Source: Streptomyces tagetis
Lineage (GTDB): Bacteria > Actinomycetota > Actinomycetes > Streptomycetales > Streptomycetaceae
Direction: 5' to 3'
DNA length: 64,000 nucleotides
Assembly (NCBI RefSeq): GCF_018069565.1
Contig: NZ_JAGPNL010000004.1
Coordinates: forward strand, 521,053 to 585,052
The translations under genes and the position numbers were made by a program. Positions 33,582-42,169 of this stretch are shown piece after piece. The notes beneath the pieces were generated by a model. The model saw only the letters and a program-made list of their open reading frames with translations, did no database searches and was not told the origin of the DNA. How positions within the stretch are numbered: position 1 is the first letter of the stretch; the number at the start of each line of letters is the position of its first letter.

Positions 33582-34322
33582 TCAGCCCGCCGCCCGCATC
33601 GCCGCGCCCACGATCCCCGCGTTGTTCTGGAGCCGTGCCGGGACGATCTCCGCCCGTACGCCGTCCAGGTACGGGAGGAACTTGTGGGCCTTGCGGCTGA
33701 CTCCGCCGCCGATGACGAACAGTTCGGGCGAGAACAGCATCTCCACGTGCGCGAGGTACGCCCGCACCCGGTGGCCCCACTGCTCCCAGGTCAGGTCGTG
33801 GTCCTCCTTGGCCTTGCTGGAGGCCCGCTTCTCGGCCTCGTGGCCGTCGAGTTCCAGGTGGCCGAGTTCGGTGTTGGGGACCAGGACGCCGTCGTGGAAG
33901 ACGGCGCTGCCGATGCCGGTGCCGAAGGTGAGCAGGATGACCGTGCCCCGCCGGCCGCGCCCGGCGCCGAAGGCCATCTCGGCGACGCCCGCCGCGTCCG
34001 CGTCGTTGACGACGGTGACGTCCAGGCCGCCCAGCCGCTCGCGGAACAGGGCGCGGGCGTCGGTGTCGACCCAGCTCTTGTCGACGTTGGCGGCGGTGAG
34101 GACCGTGGCGCCGTCCGTGACCACGCCGGGGAAGGTGAGGCCGACCGGCCCGGTCCAGCCGAAGTGCTCGACGACCTGCTTCACGCCGTCGGCGACCCCG
34201 TCGGGGGTCGCCGGGCTCGGGGTGAGCACCTTGTGCCGTTCCTGGGCGAGGTCGCCCCTGTCGAGGTCCACAGGGGCGCCCTTGATGCCGGACCCGCCGA
34301 TGTCCACGCCGAAGATCTGCAT
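33582..34322 (-). CDS. ppgK: Polyphosphate glucokinase
   Basis: ROK-family kinase of 246 aa, phosphorylating glucose with inorganic polyphosphate (and usually ATP). The phosphate-binding motif DIGGSGIKG is at residues 6-14, the catalytic Asp lies in VVNDADAAG, and LTFGTGIGSA is the second nucleotide motif. Length and the short C-terminal segment (RAEIVPARLQNNAGIVGAA) fit actinobacterial PpgK. It lies 78 bp downstream of ispH on the same strand and may be cotranscribed. Confidence 0.94.
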   Translation of the reverse strand: MQIFGVDIGGSGIKGAPVDLDRGDLAQERHKVLTPSPATPDGVADGVKQVVEHFGWTGPVGLTFPGVVTDGATVLTAANVDKSWVDTDARALFRERLGGLDVTVVNDADAAGVAEMAFGAGRGRRGTVILLTFGTGIGSAVFHDGVLVPNTELGHLELDGHEAEKRASSKAKEDHDLTWEQWGHRVRAYLAHVEMLFSPELFVIGGGVSRKAHKFLPYLDGVRAEIVPARLQNNAGIVGAAMRAAG

Positions 34323-34400
34323 GGCCCCACGTTACGACGGGCGACACCGCGTCACACGGGTGGTCAGGTGGCAGGTGGCGTCAGTTCCTGCCGGCTCCGG

Positions 34401-35408
34401 TCAGTCCTCGTCCGTACCGGAGCCGCCGCGCTCGGCGACCAGGGCCGCCGCCTCCTCGCGCAGGTCGCGGCGGAGTTCCTTGGGGAGCGAGAAGATGATG
34501 GACTCCTCGGCCGCCTTGACGATCTCCACGTCCTCGAAACCGCGGGCGGAGAGCCACTCCAGCACCTCTTCGACCAGTACCTCGGGCACCGAGGCGCCGG
34601 AGGTGAGGCCGACGGTGGTGACGCCGTCGAGCCACGCCTCGTCGATCTCGGAGGCGAAGTCCACGAGGTGGGCGTCGCGGGCACCGGCCTGCTTGGCGAC
34701 CTCGACGAGCCGCACGGAGTTGGAGGAGTTGCGGGAGCCGACGACGATGACGAGGTCGGCCTCGGCGCCCATCTGCTTGACGGCGAGCTGGCGGTTCTGG
34801 GTGGCGTAGCAGATGTCGTCGCTCGGCGGGGAGATGAGCTGCGGGAACTTCTCCTTGAGCGCGTCGACGGTCTCCATGGTCTCGTCGACGGAGAGCGTGG
34901 TCTGGGAGAGCCAGACGACCCGGGACGGGTCGCGGACCTCGACCTTGGCGACGTCCTCGGGGCCGTCGACGAGCTGGATGTGCTCGGGGGCCTCGCCGGA
35001 GGTGCCGATGACCTCCTCGTGGCCCTCGTGGCCGATCAGGAGGATGTCGTAGTCCTCCTTGGCGAAGCGGACGGCCTCCTTGTGGACCTTGGTCACCAGG
35101 GGGCAGGTGGCGTCGATGGTGGCGAGCCGGCCGCGTTCGGCCTCGTCGTGGACGACGGGCGCCACGCCGTGCGCGGAGAACATGACGATGTTCCCCGGGG
35201 GGACCTCGTCGGTCTGCTCGACGAAGACGGCGCCCTTCTTCTCCAGAGTCTGGACGACGTACTTGTTGTGGACGATCTCGTGTCGGACGTAGACCGGAGC
35301 CCCGTACTGCTCCAGGGCCTTCTCGACGGCGATCACGGCGCGGTCCACTCCCGCGCAGTAGCCACGAGGGGCGGCGAGCAGGACACGGCGGCCAGACGAA
35401 GCAGTCAT
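34401..35408 (-). CDS. ispH: HMBPP reductase IspH (LytB)
   Basis: Last enzyme of the MEP isoprenoid pathway (335 aa): it reduces 4-hydroxy-3-methylbut-2-enyl diphosphate to IPP and DMAPP with a 4Fe-4S cluster. The three cluster cysteines are at GYCAG (Cys18), ATCPLV and DDICYATQNR; the catalytic TxE segment and substrate His motifs (HEIVHNKYVV, SAHGV) are present. The start MTASSGRRVLLAAPRGYCAG fits the family. A Glu/Asp-rich tail of ~15 residues is extra. Divergent from the permease gene at 35510. Confidence 0.97.
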   Translation of the reverse strand: MTASSGRRVLLAAPRGYCAGVDRAVIAVEKALEQYGAPVYVRHEIVHNKYVVQTLEKKGAVFVEQTDEVPPGNIVMFSAHGVAPVVHDEAERGRLATIDATCPLVTKVHKEAVRFAKEDYDILLIGHEGHEEVIGTSGEAPEHIQLVDGPEDVAKVEVRDPSRVVWLSQTTLSVDETMETVDALKEKFPQLISPPSDDICYATQNRQLAVKQMGAEADLVIVVGSRNSSNSVRLVEVAKQAGARDAHLVDFASEIDEAWLDGVTTVGLTSGASVPEVLVEEVLEWLSARGFEDVEIVKAAEESIIFSLPKELRRDLREEAAALVAERGGSGTDED

Positions 35409-35509
35409 GGCCCCATCGTAAGGGCCGCGTTCGGCGGCGCAGAGATCGCGTGGGCCGGGCGCCGCCGGACAGACTGTCGGGAAGGTACCCCGGCACTGGC
35501 GGAGGCAGG

Positions 35510-36883
35510 ATGTCCGAGACCGGTTCGACGGCCCGCGACGCGGGTGAGGGACACGGGCTGCGGCGCAGTCTGGGCTTCCGGGACCTGGTCGTGTACGGGT
35601 TGCTGTTCATCGCGCCCATGGCCCCGGTCGGGGTCTTCGGCACGCTGGACGCCAAGTCGCACGGCGCGGTCGCACTGGTGTACGTGGTGGCGACGATCGC
35701 CATGGCGTTCACCGCTTTCAGCTACGCCCAGATGGTGCGGGTGGTCCCCCAGGCGGGTTCCGTCTTCGCCTACGCGCGGGCCGGGCTGGGGCACGGGGCC
35801 GGGTTCGTGGCGGGCTGGATGGCGATGCTCGACTACGTCCTCATCCCGGCGGTGGCCTACCTCTTCTCCGGCATCGCCATGGAGGCGCTGGTGCCGGAGG
35901 TGTCGCGGTGGGTGTGGACGGCCCTCGCCGTGGTGATCACGACCCTGCTGAACCTGTGGGGGGTGCGGGCCGCGGCCCGGGTGGGGTTCCTGGTGCTCGC
36001 CATGGAGATCGTCGTCCTGGTGGTGTTCGTGGTGGCGGCGATCGTGGTCCTGGCGCGCGACGGCGCCGAACGGGGCTGGCTGTCGCCGCTGACCGGGGAC
36101 GGGACGCAGGGCGCGTTCGCGCTGTCGGCGGTGGTCGGCGCGGTGTCGGTGGCGGTCCTGTCGTACCTGGGCTTCGACGCGATCGCGACCTTCGCGGAGG
36201 AGGTCACGGGCGGGTCGGCGAAGGTGGCGCGGGCGCTGCTGTTCTGCCTGGCGCTGGCGGGTGTGCTGTTCGTGGCCCAGACGTACCTGGTGGCGCTGCT
36301 GGAGCCGGTGACGTCGGCGGAACTGGCGGCGCGGCCGGAGCGGCAGGGGGCGGCCTTCTACGACGCGGTGGACTCCTCGGTGGGGACGTGGCTGCACGAT
36401 CTGGTGGCGGTGAGCAAGGCGATCGGCGCGGCGTTCGCCGCGCTGGCGGGGCAGGCGGCGGCCGGGCGGCTGCTGTTCGCCATGGGCCGGGACCGGCGGC
36501 TGCCGGGCGCGCTGTCGCGGACGAAGGCGGGGGTGCCGCGGGTGGCGCTGCTGGTCTCCGCGGTGATCACGATGGCGGCGGCGGTGTGGGCGGCGCAGCG
36601 GCCGGACGGGCTCGACCATCTGGTGTCGGTCGTCGACGTCGGCGCGCTGACCGCGTTCACGCTGCTGCACGCGAGCGTGGTGGGCTGGTTCGCGGTGCGG
36701 CGGGCCGGCGGTGCGGTGAGCTGGTGGCGGCACGTCCTGATCCCGGTGCTGGGCGCCGCGATCACCATCGCGGTGATCGTGGAGGCTTCGGGGACGGCCC
36801 AGGTGGTGGGCGCGGTCTGGCTCGTGATCGGGCTGATCATCCTGGCGGCGCAGGCGCGCCGGGGGCGGGCCGTGGGGGTGTGA
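35510..36883 (+). CDS. APC-family amino-acid permease
   Basis: Secondary transporter of 457 aa with about 12 membrane helices. The first helices carry the consensus GFRDLVVYGLLFIAPMAPVGVFG, with the unwound glycine-rich segment of APC transporters; SYAQMVRVVPQAGSVFAYAR is the TM2-TM3 signature. The ATG at 35510 has GGAGG 4 bp upstream. The substrate (amino acid or amine) cannot be assigned. It is a lone gene followed by short tandem repeats. Confidence 0.9.
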   Translation: MSETGSTARDAGEGHGLRRSLGFRDLVVYGLLFIAPMAPVGVFGTLDAKSHGAVALVYVVATIAMAFTAFSYAQMVRVVPQAGSVFAYARAGLGHGAGFVAGWMAMLDYVLIPAVAYLFSGIAMEALVPEVSRWVWTALAVVITTLLNLWGVRAAARVGFLVLAMEIVVLVVFVVAAIVVLARDGAERGWLSPLTGDGTQGAFALSAVVGAVSVAVLSYLGFDAIATFAEEVTGGSAKVARALLFCLALAGVLFVAQTYLVALLEPVTSAELAARPERQGAAFYDAVDSSVGTWLHDLVAVSKAIGAAFAALAGQAAAGRLLFAMGRDRRLPGALSRTKAGVPRVALLVSAVITMAAAVWAAQRPDGLDHLVSVVDVGALTAFTLLHASVVGWFAVRRAGGAVSWWRHVLIPVLGAAITIAVIVEASGTAQVVGAVWLVIGLIILAAQARRGRAVGV

Positions 36884-36902
36884 CGGGGGGTGGGGGGCTG
36901 AG

Positions 36903-36911
36903 GGACACGCC
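36903..36911 (+). repeat. Single GGACACGCC element
   Basis: One copy 19 bp after the stop of the amino-acid permease gene, again intergenic. Confidence 0.5.
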
Positions 36912-36940
36912 GTCCACCCGCACCACGGAACCCCGACACG

Positions 36941-37007
36941 CCGCACCACCGCACCACCGCACCACCCCCACACGTCACCCCCACACGTCACCCCCACACG
37001 TCACCCC
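36941..37007 (+). repeat. Two adjacent tandem repeats before xseA
   Basis: CCGCACCA three times exactly (36941-36964), then CACACGTCACCCC three times exactly (36969-37007). They lie between the permease gene and the xseA promoter. Confidence 0.85.
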
Positions 37008-37053
37008 CGCACCCCGGCGCGACGCGCCCGGTCGTGTTGTCGGACCCGGCCGC

Positions 37054-37059
37054 TACGCT
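37054..37059 (+). promoter_or_regulatory. -10 box TACGCT of leaderless xseA
   Basis: TACGCT lies 7 bases before the ATG at 37067; no ribosome-binding site is present, as expected for leaderless transcripts. Confidence 0.6.
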
Positions 37060-37066
37060 CGGGCGC

Positions 37067-38275
37067 ATGGCTGTGAATTCGACCCCGGAAGCCCCCTTGC
37101 CCGTCGGTCAGGTGTCGCGGCTGATCGGAGGGTGGATCGACCGGCTCGGCGCGGTGTGGGTCGAAGGGCAGATCACGCAGCTCTCGCGGCGGCCCGGCGC
37201 CGGGGTGGTGTTCCTGACCCTGCGTGACCCGTCGCACGACATCTCGGTCGGCGTGACCTGCTACCGGCAGGTGTTCGACTCCGTCGCGGACGTGGTCGGC
37301 GAGGGCGCCCGGGTGGTCGTCCACGCCAAGCCGGAGTGGTACGCGCCGCGCGGGCAGCTCTCGCTGCGGGCCACCGCCATCAAGCCGGTCGGGGTCGGGG
37401 AACTCCTCGCCCGTCTGGAGCAACTGAAGAAGTCGCTCGCGCGCGAGGGCCTGTTCGCCGCCGAGCGCAAGAAGCCGCTGCCGTTCCTGCCGCAGCTCAT
37501 CGGCCTGGTGTGCGGGCGGGCCTCGGCCGCCGAGCGGGACGTGCTGGAGAACGCCCGGCACCGCTGGCCGGCCGTCCGCTTCGAGGTGCGCAACGTCGCG
37601 GTGCAGGGCGTGCACGCGGTGCCGCAGGTGGTGCAGGCCGTCAAGGAGCTGGACGCGCGGGACGACGTGGACGTGATCGTCGTCGCCCGGGGCGGCGGCA
37701 GCGTGGAGGACCTGCTGCCGTTCTCCGACGAGCAACTGGTGCGGGCGGTCGCGGCGTGCCGGACCCCGGTGGTCTCGGCGATCGGGCACGAGCCGGACCA
37801 CCCGCTGCTGGACTACGTGGCCGACCTGCGCGCCTCGACGCCGACCGACGCCGCCAAGAAGGTGGTGCCGGACGTCGGCGAGGAGTACGAGCGGGTCCGG
37901 CAGTTGCGGGACCGGGCGCGGCGCTGCGTGGCGGCCTTCGTCGACCGGGAGGAGCGGGGGCTGGCCCACGCGCTGGCCCGGCCGGCGATACAGGACCCGC
38001 ACCGCATGATCGACGGCCGGGAGGCCGAGGTGGCGGCCCTGCTGGACCGGGGCCGCCGCACGCTGCGGCACCACCTGGACCGGGCCGAGTCCGAGCTGAC
38101 GCACACGCACGCGCGCGTGGTGGCCCTCTCCCCCGCCGCGACCCTGAAGCGCGGGTACGCCGTGCTCCAGCGGGACGACGGCCACGCCGTGCGGGCCCCG
38201 GGGGAGGTGGCGCCCGGCGAGGTACTGCGCGCACGGGTGTCCGAGGGCGAGTTCTCCGTACGAGTCGACGCATAG
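37067..38275 (+). CDS. xseA: Exodeoxyribonuclease VII large subunit
   Basis: Large subunit (402 aa) of exonuclease VII, which degrades single-stranded DNA from both ends. The N-terminal OB-fold (about 15-110; VWVEGQITQLSRRPGAGVVFLTL) binds DNA. The catalytic core has GRASAAERDV, the GGGSVEDLLPFSDE motif (about 205-218) and SAIGHEPDHPLLDYVAD. A coiled-coil and the C-terminal RGYAVLQ segment follow. Together with XseB it forms the enzyme; the two genes are 9 bp apart. Confidence 0.96.
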   Translation: MAVNSTPEAPLPVGQVSRLIGGWIDRLGAVWVEGQITQLSRRPGAGVVFLTLRDPSHDISVGVTCYRQVFDSVADVVGEGARVVVHAKPEWYAPRGQLSLRATAIKPVGVGELLARLEQLKKSLAREGLFAAERKKPLPFLPQLIGLVCGRASAAERDVLENARHRWPAVRFEVRNVAVQGVHAVPQVVQAVKELDARDDVDVIVVARGGGSVEDLLPFSDEQLVRAVAACRTPVVSAIGHEPDHPLLDYVADLRASTPTDAAKKVVPDVGEEYERVRQLRDRARRCVAAFVDREERGLAHALARPAIQDPHRMIDGREAEVAALLDRGRRTLRHHLDRAESELTHTHARVVALSPAATLKRGYAVLQRDDGHAVRAPGEVAPGEVLRARVSEGEFSVRVDA

Positions 38276-38284
38276 GGTGGGTGG

Positions 38285-38563
38285 ATGACCAGCGAGGTGG
38301 AGCAGCCGGAGGCCGTGGCCGAGGCGCTCGGGTACGAGCAGGCGCGGGACGAGCTGATCGAGGTCGTACGGCGGCTGGAGGCGGGCGGTACGACGCTGGA
38401 GGAGTCCCTCGCCCTGTGGGAGCGGGGCGAGGAGCTGGCGAAGGTCTGCCGGCGGTGGCTGGAGGGCGCACGGGCCCGCCTGGACGCGGCCCTGGCCGAG
38501 GAGGCCCGCGCCGAGGACACCGACGGCGACGGCGGGACCGGGACCGGGACCGGCGAGGCGTAA
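38285..38563 (+). CDS. xseB: Exodeoxyribonuclease VII small subunit
   Basis: Small subunit (92 aa). The family signature LGYEQARDELIEVVRRLEAGG and LEESLALWERGEELAKVCRRWL (residues 16-60) is a helical hairpin that packs on the XseA coiled coil. An acidic Gly/Thr tail (DGDGGTGTGTGEA) follows. ATG 9 bp after the xseA stop, with GGTGG just upstream; it is cotranscribed with xseA. Confidence 0.95.
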   Translation: MTSEVEQPEAVAEALGYEQARDELIEVVRRLEAGGTTLEESLALWERGEELAKVCRRWLEGARARLDAALAEEARAEDTDGDGGTGTGTGEA

Positions 38564-38608
38564 ACCACGCCGAGTCGCGCGCGGCACCTGCCCGGCTCCC
38601 CGCCCCCC

Positions 38609-38634
38609 GGTGCGGCCGGCCGCCCGGCCGCACC
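38609..38634. terminator. Bidirectional hairpin between xseB and DUF4287 gene
   Basis: Exact 11-bp arms (38609-38619 and 38624-38634) with a 4-base loop CCGC, between two convergent genes. Confidence 0.8.
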
Positions 38635-38675
38635 AGCCCCCGACCTCACCAGCCCCCGCCCCCACCCACTGCCGC

Positions 38676-38888
38676 CTACTTCCCGCTGTCCTCCGCGAGG
38701 GTGTGGGCGACCAGCGCGTTGGCATGGCCGTGGCCGAGTCCGTGCTCGGTCTTCAGCCAGGCGACGAGCTCCATGTGCCGGACGAGCGGGGAAGAGCGGA
38801 TCAGCTCCTTCCACTCGGAGATCGGACGGCCGTACTTCTTCTCGATCGACGGGAAATAGCTCGCGGGTCCCTTGGCGGCGTCGGTCAT
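38676..38888 (-). CDS. DUF4287 domain protein
   Basis: A protein of 70 aa of one small helical domain: GPASYFPSIEKKYGRPISEW (residues 7-26), then LVAWLKTEHGLGHGHANALVAH (about 42-63), the hallmark of DUF4287. The ATG has AAGGA about 1-2 bp away, so initiation may be modest. The domain also occurs fused to other enzymes and proteins; its biochemical role is unknown. Confidence 0.85.
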   Translation of the reverse strand: MTDAAKGPASYFPSIEKKYGRPISEWKELIRSSPLVRHMELVAWLKTEHGLGHGHANALVAHTLAEDSGK

Positions 38889-39128
38889 GTCCTTTTGCCC
38901 TTTCGGCGTCGGCGGCTCTCGGCCGATGTCATACGAGGGAAGACCGCGTCGGGCACCGGAAGTGATCGGCCCGCCGATGTGATGCGCACCACTTTCGACC
39001 ATATGTGAAGCGGATCACCGCATCCCACTTTTGGTTGAATGTTGAACTTCATTGGCGTAGCGTCAGCTCCGTCAACGGCTCCGCGCCACCGCGCCCGGAG
39101 CCGAAGCGCACCCCAAGGAAGATCACGC

Positions 39129-39719
39129 ATGTCTCTCGTTCTTGACCCCGCCGCCCAGGACCTGCTGTTCCGCGAGGCCCGCACCGCGAACACCTTCACC
39201 GACGAGCCGGTGACCGACGAGCAGGTGCAGGCGATCTACGACCTGGTCAAGTACGGCCCGACCGCCTTCAACCAGTCCCCGCTGCGCGTCACCCTGGTCC
39301 GCTCCCCCGAGGCCCGCGAGCGCCTGGTGGCACACATGGCCGAGGGCAACCAGGCCAAGACGGCCGGCGCCCCGCTGGTGGCGATCCTGTCGGCGGACAA
39401 CGAGTTCCACGAGGAGCTGCCCCACCTCCTGCCGCACTTCCCGCAGGCCAAGGACCTCTTCTTCAGCGAGCGCCCGGTCCGCGAGGGCGCCGCCGGGATG
39501 AACGCCGCGCTCCAGGCCGCCTACTTCATCATCGGCGTCCGCGCCGCCGGTCTCGCCGCCGGCCCGATGACCGGCCTGGACTTCGAGGGCCTGCGCAAGG
39601 AGTTCCTGGACGACGACCACACCCCGCTGATGGTCGTCAACATCGGCCGCCCCGGCCCGGACGCCTGGTTCCCGCGCTCGCCGCGCCTCGCCTACGAGCA
39701 GGTCGTCACCACGATCTGA
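39129..39719 (+). CDS. RutE-like nitroreductase family enzyme
   Basis: FMN-dependent oxidoreductase of the nitroreductase fold, 196 aa, the length of malonic semialdehyde reductase RutE. Key parts: LLFREARTANTFTDEPVTDE (about 13-32), the KYGPTAFNQSP phosphate/FMN contact (about 41-51) and LQAAYFIIGVRAAGLAAGPMTGLD. The ATG has AAGGA 9 bp upstream. No rut pathway genes adjoin it, so a general NAD(P)H-dependent reductase role on quinones, nitro compounds or aldehydes is as likely. A 22-bp hairpin terminates it. Confidence 0.88.
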   Translation: MSLVLDPAAQDLLFREARTANTFTDEPVTDEQVQAIYDLVKYGPTAFNQSPLRVTLVRSPEARERLVAHMAEGNQAKTAGAPLVAILSADNEFHEELPHLLPHFPQAKDLFFSERPVREGAAGMNAALQAAYFIIGVRAAGLAAGPMTGLDFEGLRKEFLDDDHTPLMVVNIGRPGPDAWFPRSPRLAYEQVVTTI

Positions 39720-39752
39720 GCCGTACCGGCATCGCACGGCCCGGCATCGCAC

Positions 39753-39800
39753 ACGTGAAGGAGGCGGCCCCCCGGCATCGGGGGGCCGCCTCCTTCACGT
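39753..39800. terminator. Perfect 22-bp bidirectional hairpin
   Basis: Arms at 39753-39774 and 39779-39800 are fully complementary with a GCAT loop, between the convergent nitroreductase and DUF4245 genes. Confidence 0.9.
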
Positions 39801-39864
39801 CGAACCCCGGGGCCCGCCGCCGGGAGGACGACGACGACACCCGGACGGCCCAGCGCCTACGCCG

Positions 39865-40389
39865 TCACTCCGTCTCCAGCGCCGCCGCCATCGCGGCCAG
39901 CCGCTCGAAGGAGGCCGTGCCGGTCACGAGGGTCGTCGCGCCCTGGGCGCCGTCACCGTCCTGGAGGACCAGCGCGTCGTACCGGCCGCCCTCGTAGCGG
40001 ACCCAGGTCCGGCCGCCGATCTCCTCGGTGGCCTCGGTGCGCCGCGCGCCCTGGCTCGCCTTGTCGATGAACTTCTCGGGCTTGTCCGCGGACTGCTCGA
40101 CCGCCACGTACTCACCGTCGGGGGCGCTGAAACCGAGGTGCCAGGCGTCGGACTCCTCGGCCCGGTACCGCACCGACGTCGCCTTCCACTCCTCGGAGAG
40201 CCCGACCGGCGCCACCACCGGGTACGACGCGGCGCGACGCGCGCTCAGCAGCTCGACCCGGTAGTCCACCCGCCTGATGTCGGGCTCGCTGTCGTCGTGC
40301 GGGATGAAGAGCCACATCACTCCCGCCGCGAGCACGATGAGCCCGAGGGAGAGCACCATGTCCCGGGCCGACTTCTGCTTGCCTTTCAT
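39865..40389 (-). CDS. DUF4245 membrane-anchored protein
   Basis: A protein of 174 aa. A basic N-terminus (MKGKQKSARDM) and one membrane helix (about 12-30, MVLSLGLIVLAAGVMWLFIP) are followed by an extracytoplasmic domain of the DUF4245 family (VDYRVELLSARRAASYPVVAPVGL ... WHLGFSAPDGEYVAVEQS). The ATG at 40389 is preferred, with AGGAGG 10 bp upstream, over a GTG placed too close to that site. In actinobacteria it is regularly next to glpX, as here (divergent); function unknown. Confidence 0.88.
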   Translation of the reverse strand: MKGKQKSARDMVLSLGLIVLAAGVMWLFIPHDDSEPDIRRVDYRVELLSARRAASYPVVAPVGLSEEWKATSVRYRAEESDAWHLGFSAPDGEYVAVEQSADKPEKFIDKASQGARRTEATEEIGGRTWVRYEGGRYDALVLQDGDGAQGATTLVTGTASFERLAAMAAALETE

Positions 40390-40524
40390 ACCTGCCACGC
40401 CTCCTATCGTCGCAGGTCGCCGATCCGCTCATCCGTGGGGTCCCCTGCTCATTTAGTAGGACTGGCGATAGAGTCGTGGCCATACCCTCATCCGGCCGTC
40501 GTCGTATCAGAAAGGTGCGCTCCG

Positions 40525-41559
40525 ATGACCGAGCATCATCATCTGCCGTCCGAGCTTGACGTCCCTTCGGAGGCTCCCGATCGCAACCTCGCCATGGAAC
40601 TCGTCCGCGTGACCGAAGCCGCGGCGATGGCGGCCGGCCGCTGGGTCGGGCGTGGCGACAAGAACGGCGCCGACGGGGCCGCGGTGCGCGCCATGCGCAC
40701 CCTCGTCCAGACCGTCTCGATGAACGGCGTCGTCGTCATCGGCGAGGGCGAGAAGGACGAAGCGCCGATGCTCTTCAACGGAGAGCGGGTCGGCGACGGC
40801 ACCGGGGCCGAGGTCGACATCGCCGTCGACCCGATCGACGGGACCACCCTGACCGCCAACGGGATGACCAACGCGATCGCGGTGCTGGCCGCCGCCGAGC
40901 GCGGGTCCATGTTCGACCCGTCGGCCGTCTTCTACATGGACAAGCTGGTCACCGGGCCGGAGGCCGCCGACTTCGTCGACATCGACGCGCCCGTCTCGGT
41001 GAACATCCGCCGGGTCGCCAAGGCCAAGCGGTCGACGCCCGGGGACGTCACCGTGGTCATCCTGGACCGGCCCCGGCACCAGGGCCTGATCAAGGAGGTC
41101 CGGGAGACCGGCGCCCGCATCAAGCTGATCTCCGACGGTGACGTGGCCGGCTCCATCCTGGCGCTGCGCGAGGGCACCGGCATCGATCTGCTGCTCGGCA
41201 TCGGCGGCACGCCCGAGGGCATCATCTCGGCCTGTGCCGTCAAGTGCCTGGGCGGCACCATCCAGGGCAAGCTGTGGCCCAAGGACGACGAGGAGCGCCG
41301 CCGCGCGCTCGACGCCGGGCACGACCTGGACCGCGTCCTGACCACGGACGACCTGGTCTCCGGGGACAACGTCTTCTTCGTCGCGACCGGCATCACCGAC
41401 GGTGAGCTGCTGCGCGGGGTCCGCTACCGCTCCGAGACCGCGACGACCGACTCGATCGTGATGCGCTCCAAGTCGGGCACGGTCCGCCGGATCGACTCCG
41501 AGCACCGGCTGAGCAAGCTGCGCGCCTACAGCGCGATCAACTTCGACCGCGCCGGATAA
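40525..41559 (+). CDS. glpX: Class II fructose-1,6-bisphosphatase
   Basis: Gluconeogenic enzyme (344 aa) hydrolysing fructose 1,6-bisphosphate to fructose 6-phosphate. The metal motifs GEGEKDEAPML (about 73-83) and DIAVDPIDGTTLT (about 98-110) are intact, as is ISDGDVAGSILALREGTGIDLLLGIGGTPEGI. In actinobacteria GlpX is usually the only FBPase. The ATG at 40525 has AAAGGTG upstream; the open frame extends further without a plausible start. Confidence 0.97.
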   Translation: MTEHHHLPSELDVPSEAPDRNLAMELVRVTEAAAMAAGRWVGRGDKNGADGAAVRAMRTLVQTVSMNGVVVIGEGEKDEAPMLFNGERVGDGTGAEVDIAVDPIDGTTLTANGMTNAIAVLAAAERGSMFDPSAVFYMDKLVTGPEAADFVDIDAPVSVNIRRVAKAKRSTPGDVTVVILDRPRHQGLIKEVRETGARIKLISDGDVAGSILALREGTGIDLLLGIGGTPEGIISACAVKCLGGTIQGKLWPKDDEERRRALDAGHDLDRVLTTDDLVSGDNVFFVATGITDGELLRGVRYRSETATTDSIVMRSKSGTVRRIDSEHRLSKLRAYSAINFDRAG

Positions 41560-41598
41560 CCGGCGGGACCGGGCCCACCCCGGACGCCGATGTGCCCA

Positions 41599-41629
41599 GG
41601 GGCCGCCCGCTGTGCGGAGCGGGCGCCCC
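41599..41629. terminator. Hairpin between glpX and the whiB-like gene
   Basis: Arms about 41599-41611 and 41618-41629 pair with one bulge around a 6-base loop, between convergent genes. Confidence 0.7.
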
Positions 41630-41658
41630 GTCCCCGGCCGGGGCTGTACGGATGATGC

Positions 41659-42039
41659 CTAGCCGGCCGCGGCTATGCGGTCCGTCGTGGGGCGGGCCGT
41701 CTTCTTCAGCTCCAGGTCGCGGCGCCGGCGCCGGGCCAGCACCACGCGGCGCTCGGCGGCGGTGAGGCCGCCCCAGACGCCGTACGGCTCGGGCTGGAGC
41801 AGCGCGTGCTCGCGGCATTGGGCCAGGACCGGGCAGCGTCCGCAGACCCGCTTGGCCGCCTCCTCGCGGGAGAGCCGGGCGGCGGTGGGCTCCTTGGACG
41901 GTGCGAAGAACAGTCCGGCCTCGTCGCGCCGGCACACCGCCTCGGTGTGCCAGGGGGCGTCTTGGTCCCTGTTCCGCACCGGCACCCGCTGGGCCGGGAC
42001 AGCGGCTACCTGCAGGGACGAACGCGGCGGTTGCAGCAC
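41659..42039 (-). CDS. wblI: WhiB-like iron-sulfur regulator, WblI-like
   Basis: WhiB-family protein of 126 aa. The four cluster cysteines are Cys36, Cys66, Cys69 and Cys75 (CGRCPVLAQC), followed by the tryptophan turn GVWGG (87-91) and a basic C-terminal patch (LARRRRRDLELKK). WhiB-like proteins bind a 4Fe-4S cluster sensitive to oxygen or NO and usually act with the primary sigma factor. The GTG at 42039 has AGGAG at 6-bp spacing. Convergent position next to glpX matches S. coelicolor wblI (SCO5046) from memory; the symbol is based on that. Confidence 0.88.
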   Translation of the reverse strand: MLQPPRSSLQVAAVPAQRVPVRNRDQDAPWHTEAVCRRDEAGLFFAPSKEPTAARLSREEAAKRVCGRCPVLAQCREHALLQPEPYGVWGGLTAAERRVVLARRRRRDLELKKTARPTTDRIAAAG

Positions 42040-42169
42040 GGTCTACTCCTGACGACGGCTTCGCTGGCGAGCGACGATGCGTCAAGCCCTACCCGCTGTG
42101 CGCGCGCCTATGCACAGAGTTCCGGACCGGGGCCGCGCACCGCCCGCACGCGGGCGGAACGCGGGGCCG

